DNA of 64,000 nucleotides from Adiantum capillus-veneris. Its lineage: Eukaryota; Streptophyta; Polypodiopsida; Polypodiales; Pteridaceae. Below the pieces are notes generated by a model. It made no database searches, was not told the DNA's origin, and saw only the letters and a program-made list of their open reading frames with translations. This document shows, one piece after another, positions 35,490 through 47,150 of this stretch (position 1 is its first letter; each line of letters opens with the position of its first letter). The stretch spans positions 74,333,169 to 74,397,168 of the forward strand of contig CM043958.1 of the NCBI GenBank assembly GCA_014529385.2, in the 5' to 3' direction. A program made the position numbers and the translations under genes.

Positions 35490-37930
35490 AGAGCTTGAAG
35501 GTCCACCATTTGTCCAAGCTAAACTCAATTGAAGCATAGAGAACTACATTGTAAACCAAGCATGAAGAAATGGTGAAAGGTCCACCACTTGTTCAACCTT
35601 AAGCTTCAGACAAACAAATAGAGCCACAAGGTCCACCACTTGTCCAACCTAATTCCCATCGTAGCATAGAGAGATGCAAAGTCCATATTCTAAGTTGCGT
35701 ATGTAAAATTATCATAAGGTCCACCACCTATCCAAGATAAGTTCCATTGAGGCATACAAAACCACAAGGTTCACTACATGTCAAAGCTAAGTTTCATCAA
35801 ATCAAAGAGAGACACAAGGTCCACAATTTAAGCTACCCATGGAAAATTGTTGTAAGGTCCATCACTTGTCCAAGCTAAGCTTCATCAAAGCATATAGCAC
35901 CATAATGTCCACAATCTAAGCTATGCATGGAAAATTGATGCAAGGTCCACCACTTCTCCAAGCTAATATCCATTGAAGCATTGAGAGCCACTCCATTGAA
36001 GAATACATAGCTCAAATATCCACCACTTGTTCAAGATAATCTCCATTGAAGCGTAGAGGGACACAAGGTCCACAATCTAAGGTAAGCATGTAGAAATGAT
36101 TGAACGTCTTCAATCTTAAGCTTCATGCAAGAATAGAGAGCCACAAGGTCCACCACTTGTCCAACCTAATCTCCATTGTAGCATAAATACGTACAAGGTC
36201 CATAGTCTAATCTATGCACGGAGAACTGATACAAGGTCCACCAATTGTCCAAGCTAAGCTTAGTCAAAGAAAATAGACCTGGAAGATCCACAACCTAAGC
36301 TATGCACAAAAAATTGATGCAAGGTCCACCACTTGGCTCCAAGCTAAGCTCCATTGAAACATAGAGAGCCACTCCATTGAAGAATAGAGAGCCATAATGA
36401 CCACCACTTGTTCAAGATAATCTCCTTTGAAGCATAGAGGGCCATAAGGTCCACAATTTAAGCTAAGCAAGGAGAAATGATGCAAGGTCCACCACGTGTT
36501 CAAGCTTAAACTTCATTCAAGCATAGAGATGCACAGGATTCACCACTTATCCCACCCAAATCTCCATTGTAGCATAGAGAGTTACAAGGTCCACAATGTA
36601 AGCTATGAATAGAGAATTGATGCAAAGTCCACCACTTGTCCAAACATAAGCTCTATTGAATCATAGAGATCCACAAGGTCCACCACTTGTCCAACCCTAA
36701 GCTCTATTGAATGATAGAGATCCACAAGGTCCACCACTTGTCCAAGCTAATCTTCATTAAATCATATAGAGCCACAAGGTCCAACCAAAGCACACAGAGC
36801 CAAAATGTTCACAATCTAAGGTATGCATGGAAGATCGATGCAAGGTCCATCACTTATTCAAGAGAAGATCCATTGAAGAATTGAGCGTCACTTCATTGAA
36901 GAATAGAGAGACATAATGTCCAACACCTATTCAAGATAATCTCTATTGAAGCATTGAGTGACAGAAGGTCCACAATTTAAGCTAAGCATGGAGAAATGAT
37001 GGAACATCCATCACTTGTTCAAGCTTAAGCTATATTCAAGCATAGAGATCCACAAGGTCCACCACTTGTCCAACCTAATCTCCATTGTTTCATAAATACT
37101 TACAAGGTCCATAATTTAATATATGCATGGAGAGCTGATGCAAGGTCCACCATTTATCCAAGCCTAAGCTCTATTGAAGCATAGAGATTCACAAGGTTCA
37201 CCACTTTTTTAAGCTAAGATTTATTCCAGCATAGAGACCCACTCTATTGTAGAATAGAGAGCCAAAAGTCAACCACTTGTCCAAGCTAAGATCCATTGAA
37301 GCATAGAGAGACACAAGGTCAACAATCTAATTTAGGCATGAAGAATGGATGCAAGGTTCCACCACTTGTCTAAGAAAAGTCCCATTAAAGCGTAAATAGC
37401 GACAAGGTCTATGACTTATCCAAGCTAAGGTCCAATCAAAAATAGAGAGATGCAAGGTCCACAATCTAGGTTAGGAATGGAAGAAAAATGAATGGGTCCA
37501 CCGCTTATTTAATCTAAGCCACATCAAAGCATAGAGTGCCACAAGGTCCATCACTTGTTCAAGATAAGCTCATTTGAACAATACAGAGCCACAAGATCCT
37601 TAGTCTAAGCTGAAATGATGCAAGGTCTATCATTGAAGCCAAACTCTATCATTGAAGAAAAAAGAGTGACAATATCTGAAACTTCTCCAAGCTAAACTCT
37701 ATTATTGACACACAGATAGCCACAAGGTCCACCACTTGTCCAATCCAAGATTCATTAAAGTATAGACAACCACAAGGTCTACAACCTAAGCTAGGCATGG
37801 GGAATTGATGCAAGGTCCACCACTTGTCCAATCTAAGTTCCATTGGAGCATAGAGAGCCACAAGGACCATAATCTAAGCTAATCATGGAGAATCGATGCA
37901 AGGTCCACCACATGTACAACCTATCATCAG
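35490..37930 (+). repeat. Array E: ~60-75 bp degenerate tandem array
   Basis: Repeated pattern GCATAGAGAGCCACAAGG, then TCCACCACTTGTCCAAGC, then TAAGCTCCATTGAA, in tens of diverged copies. It has the same orientation of the CCACCACTTGTCC core as arrays C and D. Occasional AAGCTATGCATGGAGAATTGATGCAAGG segments are interspersed. No coding region. Confidence 0.88.
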
Positions 37931-39450
37931 CTATTATATCTAGCAGCATGGATTTCTTGGTTTCTAGATCCCATCACTTGTCCGACCTAAATTAAAAGTT
38001 TCCCGCTTGGATTCAAAATTCAAAATTTATCGCTTAGATTAAAAATTTCCTGCTTCAATTCAAAATTTCTACTTGAGGGAGATGTTATAGCATTAGAGCA
38101 AGGCCACTTGTTGAACCTCAATCTATAACCTTCTTTATACTGAGAACCTATCTTATTTCATCCCAATAGTAGGTAAGTTTGTCATTTCATGTATTATCTA
38201 TGAGCCTCTCCTAGTTTCAACTATCATCTCCATTAGAAACCTTAGTAAGCTACGTTACCTTTGTTGAGAAATTAAACAAGGAATCACATTTACGGAGGTG
38301 TTGGATAGAAAGCAACAAAATACCAAAGAAAGCAACTTCACTGAGGACATAAGTAAGTCAACTACTAAAATTACATGCTTATGTATAATCTTGTTTTTTA
38401 TGTATATGTATATATGTCATGTATCCATACTATGTTATGTACAAGCATATGTATTTGTATGTTCTGTATTATATCACCATGAGATAGTATACATTTCTAC
38501 CACGCATATACATAAACATTTGTACCTACATACATAGGATAAGTGAACACACTACCATTCATATTCACAACATGCATACACTACATAAATATTTATTACC
38601 GATGGATGCACCTACAAAAGTATGATAAATAGAGCAAGAATTAGAAATTTGGAATTTGTGTATATGTAAGTGTGAGAGAGATAGAGTATCTATGTAAATA
38701 TGTGTGATTTGTGTGTATGTGGGTCTTTATGGGAGCAAGGAAGTTGAACAGTGTGAAGGAAAGGAGTTTTCACCATGTTTATGTGTGGGTTGTGTGTATG
38801 TGCAAAACATCCATGTATATGTGTGTGTAAGAAGGCAGTACAGAGAAAGAGAACCGTATTGGTTTCTTGGAGAGAAAAACATAAAGACAGAAACCTGATG
38901 TAGATGGAGAGTGAGAGAGAGAGAGAGAGGGAGATGAAATGCACCTTGTCAAACACTTTCAATTTACATAGTAAAAGAATTTGGTTTCTGTGATGTTGAA
39001 ACCCCGAGTGTGATTTCCTTTGTCGTGCTATTCACTCTCTGTTTTTCACATAATGTGGTCCTTGTATGCACCCAAGCCAGAAGTCCCTCTTTTGAATGCG
39101 ATGTTGGTCCTATCATGCTATGCACAACCTGTTTTGCATGCACTATGGTTTCCTTGTGTGCACGAGCAAGAAATCCCTCAATGCGTGTGAGAAAGAATCT
39201 CCCCTAATTTGTCTGTGTTTCGCTTGGTTTGGTGTGTGTTTTTGTGGTAGGGTTATCTAAAATGCCACGTGTACTACTTAAAAGTCATCTGCCTTTTGAG
39301 CGATTTGTTTTCATTTTGACCAACCAAGTTTTTTATAAACAAAAAGCAAATTTGGCAGACCGTACAAGTAAAAAATTTTCTGTCCTAATCATGTTAAAAA
39401 GAGACAAAACCTCATTGATTTTCTGCATTAAAAACTTTTTGCTTGTAATA
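37931..39450. other. Non-array, microsatellite-rich spacer
   Basis: AT-rich sequence with TATG/CATA-rich tracts (38380-38560), TG-rich tracts (38690-38850) and a short GA run (38910-38930). No gene recognised. Confidence 0.6.
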
Positions 39451-39459
39451 AAAAAGGTG

Positions 39460-39800
39460 CCAAGGGGCTGCCGCCCCTCGACCCTGCTCGGGGTGCTGCC
39501 CCAAACCCTGCGGGGGCTGCCGCCCCTCGACCCTGCTCCGGGTGATGCCCCAAACCCCGTGGGGGTTGCTGCCCCTCGAACTTGCTCGAGGTGCTGCCCC
39601 AAACCCTGCGGGGACTGCTGCCCCTCGACTCCGCTCGGGGTGCTGCCCCAAACCCCGCGGGGGACTAACGCCCCTTGACCCTGCTTGGGGTGTTTCCCCG
39701 AACCCCACAGGGGCTGCCATCCCTTGACCTTGCTTGGGGCACTACCCCAAACCCCTCAAGGGCTGCTGCCCCTCGACCTTGCTCGAGGCGTTACCCCGAC
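39460..39800 (+). repeat. GC-rich ~58-bp minisatellite
   Basis: About six units of GGGGCTGCCGCCCCTCGACC, then CTGCTCGGGGTGCTGCCCCA, then AACCCTGC. It is the only strongly GC-rich sequence in the window apart from parts of element 2, and rich in internal dyads. It resumes at 40556-40660 after a solo LTR. A weaker relative, TGCCCCTTGAACCCACTTCGG, sits at about 35301. Confidence 0.88.
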
Positions 39801-40550
39801 TATTAAGTATGGAGCCTGATTTACCCTTGTAATTTTCTGTGGTAAAAGCGCACATTTGTAAGGCCCCCATTATGAGGAGAAGCCATCGCGCGTGAAGGAA
39901 AATCACTCACCGGAAACAAAAATTTTCACGGACAAGAATCAGGGGCAACTTTAAAGGCCGGACGGAATATTGTGGCCGGAAAGTGGTCGGAAAACAACCG
40001 GTCGGTTGGCCGGTGGCCGGTAGTCAATGGCCGATGGCCGGTGGCCGGTGGTCGGAAGTCAATGGCCGGTGGCCGGTGGCCGAATTCAATGGCCGGTGGC
40101 CGAATTCAAAAGCGGACTTGTCTTCTCAAGGGCGGCCACACATGGGCGGATTGGAGGGTCCGATTTGGACTTTTTCGCACAAGGGTGGCTACACATGGCT
40201 GTCTCTCATTAGAGAGGGCAGCCCTTTTGGCCTATAAAAGGAGGCCATTTCTACACAAATTTCATAGTGTGAAGTTGATGCAACAAGGTGAGTGTGAGGT
40301 GGTGAGAGTGAAGCAAGGCGGGAGCTCCATTAAGGGTATAATACCTTTGTAAACTACTTCTTGTTTTGAAGTACTAAAGCCATTGAGTGGCTGCTTTCCT
40401 GTGGATGTAGCCCACATTGGGTGAACCACGTATATAGTGTGTACTCTCTCTCTCTCTCTCTCTACTCTATAATCTCATGTATATAAATCTGTCTCTCTCC
40501 ATTAAGTAATCTACTCAATTATCTATTTAGCTACGTCTTATTTCCTAACA
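39801..40550 (+). mobile_element. Solo LTR (750 bp) with 5-bp target site duplication
   Basis: CCGAC flanks both ends (39796-39800 and 40551-40555). The ends are TATTAAG and CCTAACA, that is TGTTA/TAACA with one change at the first dinucleotide. Inside are a TATA box (TATAAAAG, 40233-40240), a CCGGTGGCCGGTGG short repeat (about 39985-40105), CATTGGGTGAACCACG and a CT microsatellite (40443-40463) near the U5 end, all usual for plant LTRs. It splits the GC-rich minisatellite. No internal region is present, so an element was lost by LTR-LTR recombination. Copia or gypsy is not decided. Confidence 0.85.
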
Positions 40551-40555
40551 CCGAC

Positions 40556-40660
40556 CCCCACAGGGGCTTCCGCCCCTTGAACCGGCTTGGGATGCTGCTA
40601 CCCCAAACACCGCGGGACCCCTCTTGGGGTGTTGTACCAAACCCCAATCTAAACTCTTGT
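40556..40660 (+). repeat. GC-rich minisatellite, continuation after the solo LTR
   Basis: CCCCACAGGGGCTTCCGCCC, then a CTTGAACCGGCTTGGGATGC segment, then GGGGTGTTG, continue the unit seen at 39460-39800. It fades out into AT-rich sequence after about 40660. Confidence 0.75.
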
Positions 40661-41039
40661 TGCACCACCCTATTCCACTTTGTCAATTGTGGTCTAGCTT
40701 AGATAATCTATGTATCTAAAACCTAGTCTCTTTCCTTATTTCACAACTCACCAAGGATAATCAACATAAATAAGTGGTGGAAAATGACTCTATTTTGGAT
40801 CTCATAACTCAAAATTTTCTTGGACATTGTCCATATCCACAACATGCCTAAACTATGCTCAAAGCTATTCTCGTCATAGCAAGCTTGGGGGTTTTTGTTT
40901 CAAATTTCACTAATTGTCAGATCTTGCTTATCAAGAGAAGCAAGGGCTATGTCGTGCAACAATACACCTTGGACCTTGCCCCAAATCTTGATTCCACCAC
41001 AATTCCAAGCCATAATCTAATATAGCAAGGTGTCTTCTA

Positions 41040-41915
41040 TGTGAAAATCCACCAGTTGGTCCACACTACTCCAATCCTGTTTTCATTCAACTTTGACATT
41101 AAAAAGCACTGTTGCTTTCTTATAGTACACCTTTGCTATTTCCCATCAAAGCTACATCCACCACTTGTCAAAGCAAGACTCTTACATAGGGAGGGGGTTT
41201 TGGTTTCAAGATTCACCACTTGTCCTTGTTGAAGCAAGTACATCTTTAACTTTAGGAAGCTACTAGCTCATCTAGTAGTTCACCTTCAGCATTGGCCATT
41301 AAACTACATCCACCACTTCTAGATGAGTATTAAAAGAAGCAAGGGATACTTGGACATTGAGAGGCCCTACAATAGTTCACCTTGTACATTAACTATGTCC
41401 ACCACTTGTCCAACCTTTACTCTCATATAGAAAGGGACTTTTGGTTTTGAGATCCATCACTTGTCTAACCATACTTCCATTGAAAGAAGCAAGAGATACT
41501 TGTAGATTGGGAACCAAGATCCTACAATACCACCTTGGACACTGGAAATTAGAACTAGGTCCATCACTTGTCCAAGCTTTACTCTCATATAGAAAAAGGG
41601 ACTTTTGGTTTCAAGCTCAACCGCTTGTCCAGCCTTACTTCCATTGAAAGAAGCAAAGGATATTTGGACATTGGGAAGCAAGTTCCTACAATAGCACCTT
41701 GAAAAATGTCCATTAGAACTAGGTCCACCATTTCTCCAAGCTTTACCTCATATAGAAAGGGGCTTAGGTTTCAAGAGCCCCCCTTGTCCAACCTTACTTC
41801 CATTTGAAGAAGCAAGAGATACTTGGACATTGACAAGCAAGTTCCTAAAAGAGCACCTTGAACACTGGCCATTATCACTAGGTCCACCACTTGTCCAAGC
41901 TATGATCTATTATAG
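41040..41915 (+). repeat. Array G: ~110-150 bp degenerate repeats with TCCACCACTTGTCCAAGCTTTAC
   Basis: Repeated pattern TCCACCACTTGTCCAAGC, TTTACTCTCATATAGAAAGG, GACTTTTGGTTTCAAG and CTTCCATTGAAAGAAGCAAG. It carries the same CCACCACTTGTCC core and orientation as arrays C-E. The last motif ends near 41908, ~110 bp before the start codon of transposase copy 2. Confidence 0.85.
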
Positions 41916-42018
41916 AAATGTCTATAGAGTTATAGTATTCATAACCCTTGTGTAATGTAACTTATACAATTGATCTATAATTATGAATTTAAGAAGGTGC
42001 TTCTTTTTAACTTACAAA

Positions 42019-45000
42019 ATGGACATTGAATCTGGGGAGAAAGTGCATATTGTACTTGACAATGAAATTGTTGGTATTGGTTGTGTGTGTAGAACAGATC
42101 CTGATTCCACTTGCGGCGGTACAAAGATAGGGCAAGGAAATGTATCTATACTAGTGGAGGAATGTTTGAAGGATGTGGTCCTCCCTTTTTCTACAATGGA
42201 TACTACATCTCTCCAAACCTTGTTATGGAGTGTTTGTTCAATGGCCTAAGCTTCTTTTGCATAAATCCATAATGAATGACAATGTCATTGACACAAATGA
42301 AATCTACAGTGTTGATGAATCATCTTGATCCTCTAGTTACAGATGCAATACCTATTACAAGCCTAGAGTTTGAAATGTCAATACGCAAATCTTGGAGAAA
42401 TCAAAGGGTCCTTTTAAAGTATGACACAATGATGCACACGGTGAATGAAGGGACCATCTTGTATGTATTTCCACATGATTATGTCAATTTTCAAGTACTT
42501 GGTGATGACTTTTTGGGCGTAGGTATTGAAAGGGAGAATGCAATCAGTGAGAATATGCCTGAAGTGGGAATAATTACTTTGCTAAAGTGTCCCATCCAAC
42601 ATGGTTATGCAATCAGTGAGAATATGCCTGAAGTGGAAAGCATTACTTTGCTAAAGTGGCCCATACAACAGACAACCATTTTGTGGATGGGAGCCCACTA
42701 CAACACTTTGTTCATGTCGATGGGATGCATACTAGACGTGAGGATGTATCCAATGATGACAATGCTGAGAAAAGAATTGATGGTAGTGTTGATGCCCCTT
42801 TGCTAAGGAAGAGACGATATAGTTTCATCAACAGGACTCAAAAAGTGCAAGCAACACCGGCTTCTAATTTTTATCTTTCAGCTGAGTCAATTCAAAGGGT
42901 TTCATGCATTGATTGTTGTGGAAAAAAATGCTATCAGTTTGCTGATTGTGATTTGGTGACAAGATTACGGTAATAATTTTGGGGAGAGTCTCAAAAAGCA
43001 CACACAAATTATATATATGATGTTCTGTCTATATGCTATCAAAAAGATGAGAAGTTGCGATACCAATGCAAGATAAATGGCTCTATTGTTTTCTGCACAG
43101 CATGGTATGAGCTACATGGAATACCAAAGACATCATTTTACCGCTACAAGTAAAATTTTGAAAACGATGTACGCCAACATGTGCATGGTAACACATGTAC
43201 ATTGAGAAGAGGACTTCAACATACTAGTTTAGCAAGAGTACTATTAAATGCATTTGTGGATAACAACTCTAAGAAGATGCCACATAGAAGCAGAACACTA
43301 CTAGATGGCTCAAAAGAGACTCAATTAGTGATTCCATCAATGTACAAACAAGTTGACATTTGAAGCGAAATCAACACAACACTGGACCAAATGGGCTATG
43401 AGAAGAAGTTATCTCAATCTTCTTTTGGTAGAATTTGGAACAAAGAGTATCCACATGTCACTTTAACAAAGACAAGTGAGTTCACTAAGTGCAATGTCTG
43501 TAGTTCAATCAAGGAAAGGATAGAAGCTAAACCTTCTCTTGAAGAGAGAGCTCTTCTCTTGACAGAAAGAGAAGTTCACATGGGACAATAGAAGAGTTGT
43601 AGGCAGTTATATTATGCATTGTACACATATTCAGAAACTCAACCACAAAAGTATGTTTGTATAATCCATGATAAGATGGATCAAAAGAAGAATACCATTC
43701 CTAGATTACATATTGTTCCTAAGGGTGTGGGTTCAGGATACAATTTGCAGGTGGATTTGATAGGTATGATCACTCATGGCCTTGGAGAAGGTCATTATGG
43801 TCACTTTGTCTTGAATGGTTTGTGGCTAGCTAATCCAAATCTTACAATTGGCTCAATTGCTAATTGTTTACATGACTTAGAGAGGATAGATAAGCATTCT
43901 CTGGTGATCTGGAATCAAATGGGCTACCAAGGAGTAGTATCTCTCTACTACATGCTTTGAACTCAAGGGATGCTTTAGACCACCACAACCTGAGTGATGG
44001 AAAAGATCCCATTGTGCAAACATCGAAAGCTACAAAAGCACAATCGGGGTCAACATTTTTCAAGTTGCCAGAGAACTTATTACTACAATTGGATAATTGT
44101 GCAGGGGAAACAAAAATCAATACTTATTTGCCTATTTGTCAATGCTTGTTGCAAGGGGTGTTTTCAAAGCCATCCAACTAGGATTTTTGATGGTTGGGCA
44201 TACACATGAGGACGTAGATGCCATGTTAAGTTTTCAGAGAAATTGAGAGTTACACAGACATATACTTTGCCACACTTCATGGATACATTATGAAATAGCT
44301 CATCTTCATCTTCGACCCCATTTTTTCTTGAAAAGGTCCCCAATTTCAAGCAATATTGTGATGGTTTTCTTTGTGATGGACAAGACATACTTGTTGAACA
44401 TTCCAAACCACTTCAATTCAGGTTTTTTATGCAAGATGAGACACAAATGATGCAGTATAAGGCACATGTAGGTATATCAAGTTGCAGTGGAATCATTCGC
44501 CTTTGGAAAACAGACATAGAAGGCAATCCAATGTTGCCACATGGAGATCCTCCTTTGGTACCAATGGCAGAATATGTCAAGGTTCACGAAGAAGTGATTT
44601 TAGGGTTGAAGAATTATATTAAGTTTTGGCAAAATCTAAGGAATGGTTGAAATGTGCCACGGTATTATAGACTTGTGATAGATTACTGGATTAAGGTGAT
44701 TGACGATCTTGGAAAAGAAACCATATCAGAGGGAGGCTTGTATGAAATTTTTTGTCCAACAACTCAGGACTCTTGTCACCTACAATCCACTACAATGAGC
44801 TTAAACAAGGAGCAAAAAGATTCCTAGGCCTTGAAGAGCTGAATGATCATTTTTGTGGTCCTCAACAAGATATACCAAGGAATGAATCTGACCCTATGTT
44901 TGATGTGCACCAAGGTGACTTTGTTATGCTAGCTCCAAGTGACATGGAAACCTATCCAGTTTGGCTCGCAATGGCTTTATGAGACATTGACGCAACGAGC

Positions 45001-45306
45001 CTACATCACCAAACTACAAAAAAAAAATTGATCCAATATTGGGCACCTTGTGCAAGAAAGACTGGGATGACGGATACTCAAGCCTACACTAATTGCTGGA
45101 AGGGTTTTTGGGCTATCAACTGCAAGGACCCAAAAGTGTGGGAAATGGTAGATGCAATTGTTTGGTCATGGAGACCCAACAAAGAAGGACCATTTTCTAG
45201 GATCAAGATTCCAAAAATGCATGCTCTAAAAGCTAAAGTAAGTCTTGCTCATGCACATCGACCACGCTTGGATCAAAATTTGGATATGGCATCAAATTTG
45301 GAGTAG
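42019..45306 (+). pseudogene. DDE-type transposase copy 2 (DUF8039-like + DUF7869-like), heavily frameshifted
   Basis: Homologous to copy 1 along its length and in the same order. The start is MDIESGEKVHIVLDNEIVGI. DCCGKKCYQF follows, then AWYELHGIPKTSFYRYK (then TAA), FTKCNVCSSIK, KMDQKKNTIPR (D at 43679-43681), QLDNCAGETK (D at 44092-44094), GHTHEDVDAM (E at 44208-44210), ELNDHFCGPQ, QGDFVMLAPSD and LIQYWAPCARK. All three candidate catalytic acids are kept. The reading passes through all three frames with at least five shifts and several stops, so it is older or less constrained than copy 1. It lacks the MITE, and I see no methyltransferase-like gene downstream. Confidence 0.75.
42540..42671 (+). 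repeat. 66-bp in-frame tandem duplication inside transposase copy 2
   Basis: GCAATCAGTGAGAATATGCC at 42540 recurs at 42606. Both copies encode AISENMPEV, then ITLLK and PIQ. Copy 1 has a single corresponding segment ending WPIKRVTTMDG. The duplication adds 22 codons at the end of the N-terminal domain without shifting frame. Confidence 0.85.
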
Positions 45307-45606
45307 ATTATGCGGAGCTTCCATTGTGACTATAAGCGTCAATTTTGTAAACAAGATCTCTAGCTGTATCAACCTTTCTTTTTTTTGTTTAATTAAGAGA
45401 GTTTCTTCAAATTCATGCTTTGTTTATCCTCTTCACTTTTGGCGTTTATCAACACCACAACCAATAAGATTTTCACTCTATCTTATCAACAAGTTTCTAT
45501 CCTTTTTTTCCACTTTAAGCTAGAAATTCTCAAATTACATGAATTTGGTCAATTTGGAGATTTGCATAATGTAAGATTTCTACCATAATACCTAATATGG
45601 TCTTTA

Positions 45607-46075
45607 GCTTTAGAAAAGATGTGTGTATGTTCTCTTTTACTCTGATATCTCTAATGGATTAGTAAGATTCAATTAGATTTAGGAAGGTTGTGTGTGTGTT
45701 ATCTCTTACTCCAATATGTAAAGTGGATTAGTAAAGTTTAATTAGCTATAGAAACGAATGTGTGTGTGTGTGTTCTCTTTTACTCTAATTTCTCTAGTGC
45801 ATTAGTAAGATTCAATTAGCTTTAGAAAGGATGTGTGTATGTTCTCTTTTACTCTAATCTCTCTAATGGATTAGTAAGATTCAATTAGCTTTATGAAGGA
45901 TGTGTGTGTGTTATCTCTTTCTCTAATCTCTATAATGGATTAGTAAGATCCAATAAGTTTTAGAAAGGATGTCTGTATGTGTTCTCTCTTACTCTAATCT
46001 CTCTAATGGATTAGTGAGATTCAATTAGTTTTAGAAAGGATGTGTGTGTTCTCTCTTACCCTAATCTCTCTAATT
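45607..46075 (+). repeat. ~77-bp tandem repeat, about six copies
   Basis: The unit runs TTTAGAAAGGATGTGTGTG, TTCTCTCTTACTCTAATCTC, TCTAATGGATTAGTAAGATT and CAATTAGC. Copies are diverged and carry a variable TG run. Non-coding. It may belong to the LTR of the gag remnant that follows. Confidence 0.85.
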
Positions 46076-46585
46076 ATACCTACTCTTTCTAGTTAATACA
46101 TCTTAACTATTAACATATGCATAATTAATTTGAAAGTTAATGCATAAGAGTACTCATCACACTCTTATTATGCATAATTAAATTCTCATTAACCAATTTT
46201 ATTATCAATTAGATTAATTAGTATTTTGAATAATACTAAAAATTGATGTAGTTGAAGTATAGAAATAGAAGTTAGAATTGGATTAGAAATGTCATGCATT
46301 TCTAAACTTTCAATTTCGTAGTTTCCACACTTAATTCTTGATTAGTTAAGATTAAGAAAATTTTTGATATATAGAAATTAGGCGTAATGTAGTAACACTA
46401 AGTGCGAATCGGAATTGGCGAGGGTTCAAATCACAGACTCTCTTTGGAAAATTTTAGTAAAGTAATATTCAAGAAAAATAGCAAGGTTCCTTCTATGTAA
46501 AAACGACCTTAGATTTCAAGAAAATTACTAGGAAAATTGACCAATTTAAATTTCAAAGTGTATAACCTAAGTGTAGTACAGAAAA

Positions 46586-46812
46586 ATGGCTCCAAAGCAT
46601 GCTTGAAACCAAGGTGCTAATGATCATGAAGCCGATAGAGGTAACGGGGGAACTTCTGCGGAACATGCTATGCCTCCACCAATTGGACCAATCGGAGCTA
46701 TGGTACATGCTATTAATGTAATTTCAAGTTATGCATCATTGCACATGCGAGACCATAGAGATATATTACTCAGTTTAGAAAAGGAAAACACAGACCAAAA
46801 CCAAGGGGATTA
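46586..46812 (+). pseudogene. Gag N-terminus-like remnant (retroelement)
   Basis: An ATG begins MAPKHA, then a TGA. The frame goes on as NQGANDHEADRGNGGTSAEH, AMPPPIGPIGAMVHAIN and HMRDHRDILLSLE before more stops. Short MAP-start, proline/glycine-rich beginnings followed by a helical stretch are common at the N-terminus of plant gypsy Gag. No knuckle or pol follows, because plus-strand element 2 begins at 47151 and the intervening bases are unassigned. Low certainty. Confidence 0.3.
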
Positions 46813-47150
46813 ACCCCAAGAAACTCAGCATATGTATGACAAGTAGAAAAGAATGTTTGGTTAAGACGTTTTCTATAGGAAAGAATGTATGTCCAATACT
46901 TTCGATACAGTTTCCCTCAAGATTCTCTACTTATTAGCACTGGCAGTAGGTGCAGTTTTCAAGGCATGAGAGGACATCTACGGTGGCACAGCTGATGCTA
47001 CGGTGGGTGTACACCCAGGATGGCCAAGCTGGATACTGCAGTTATGTTTTGCCATGGTGTGAGGATGACGCTCGGTTTGGCACCATCTTTGTTGTGGTGG
47101 GAGTACGCCCAAGTTGGCATAGCGAGTACTTATTGAGCGGTATGGGACAC

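Noticed and set aside
39229-39727. Proline/alanine/glycine-rich frames over the GC-rich minisatellite
   Set aside because: Open on both strands because the 58-bp unit lacks stops; repeat artefact.
46380-46445. tRNA-like or SINE-like sequence with GGGTTCAAATC (B-box-like)
   Set aside because: No acceptable A box at the right distance and no cloverleaf could be drawn; left unannotated.
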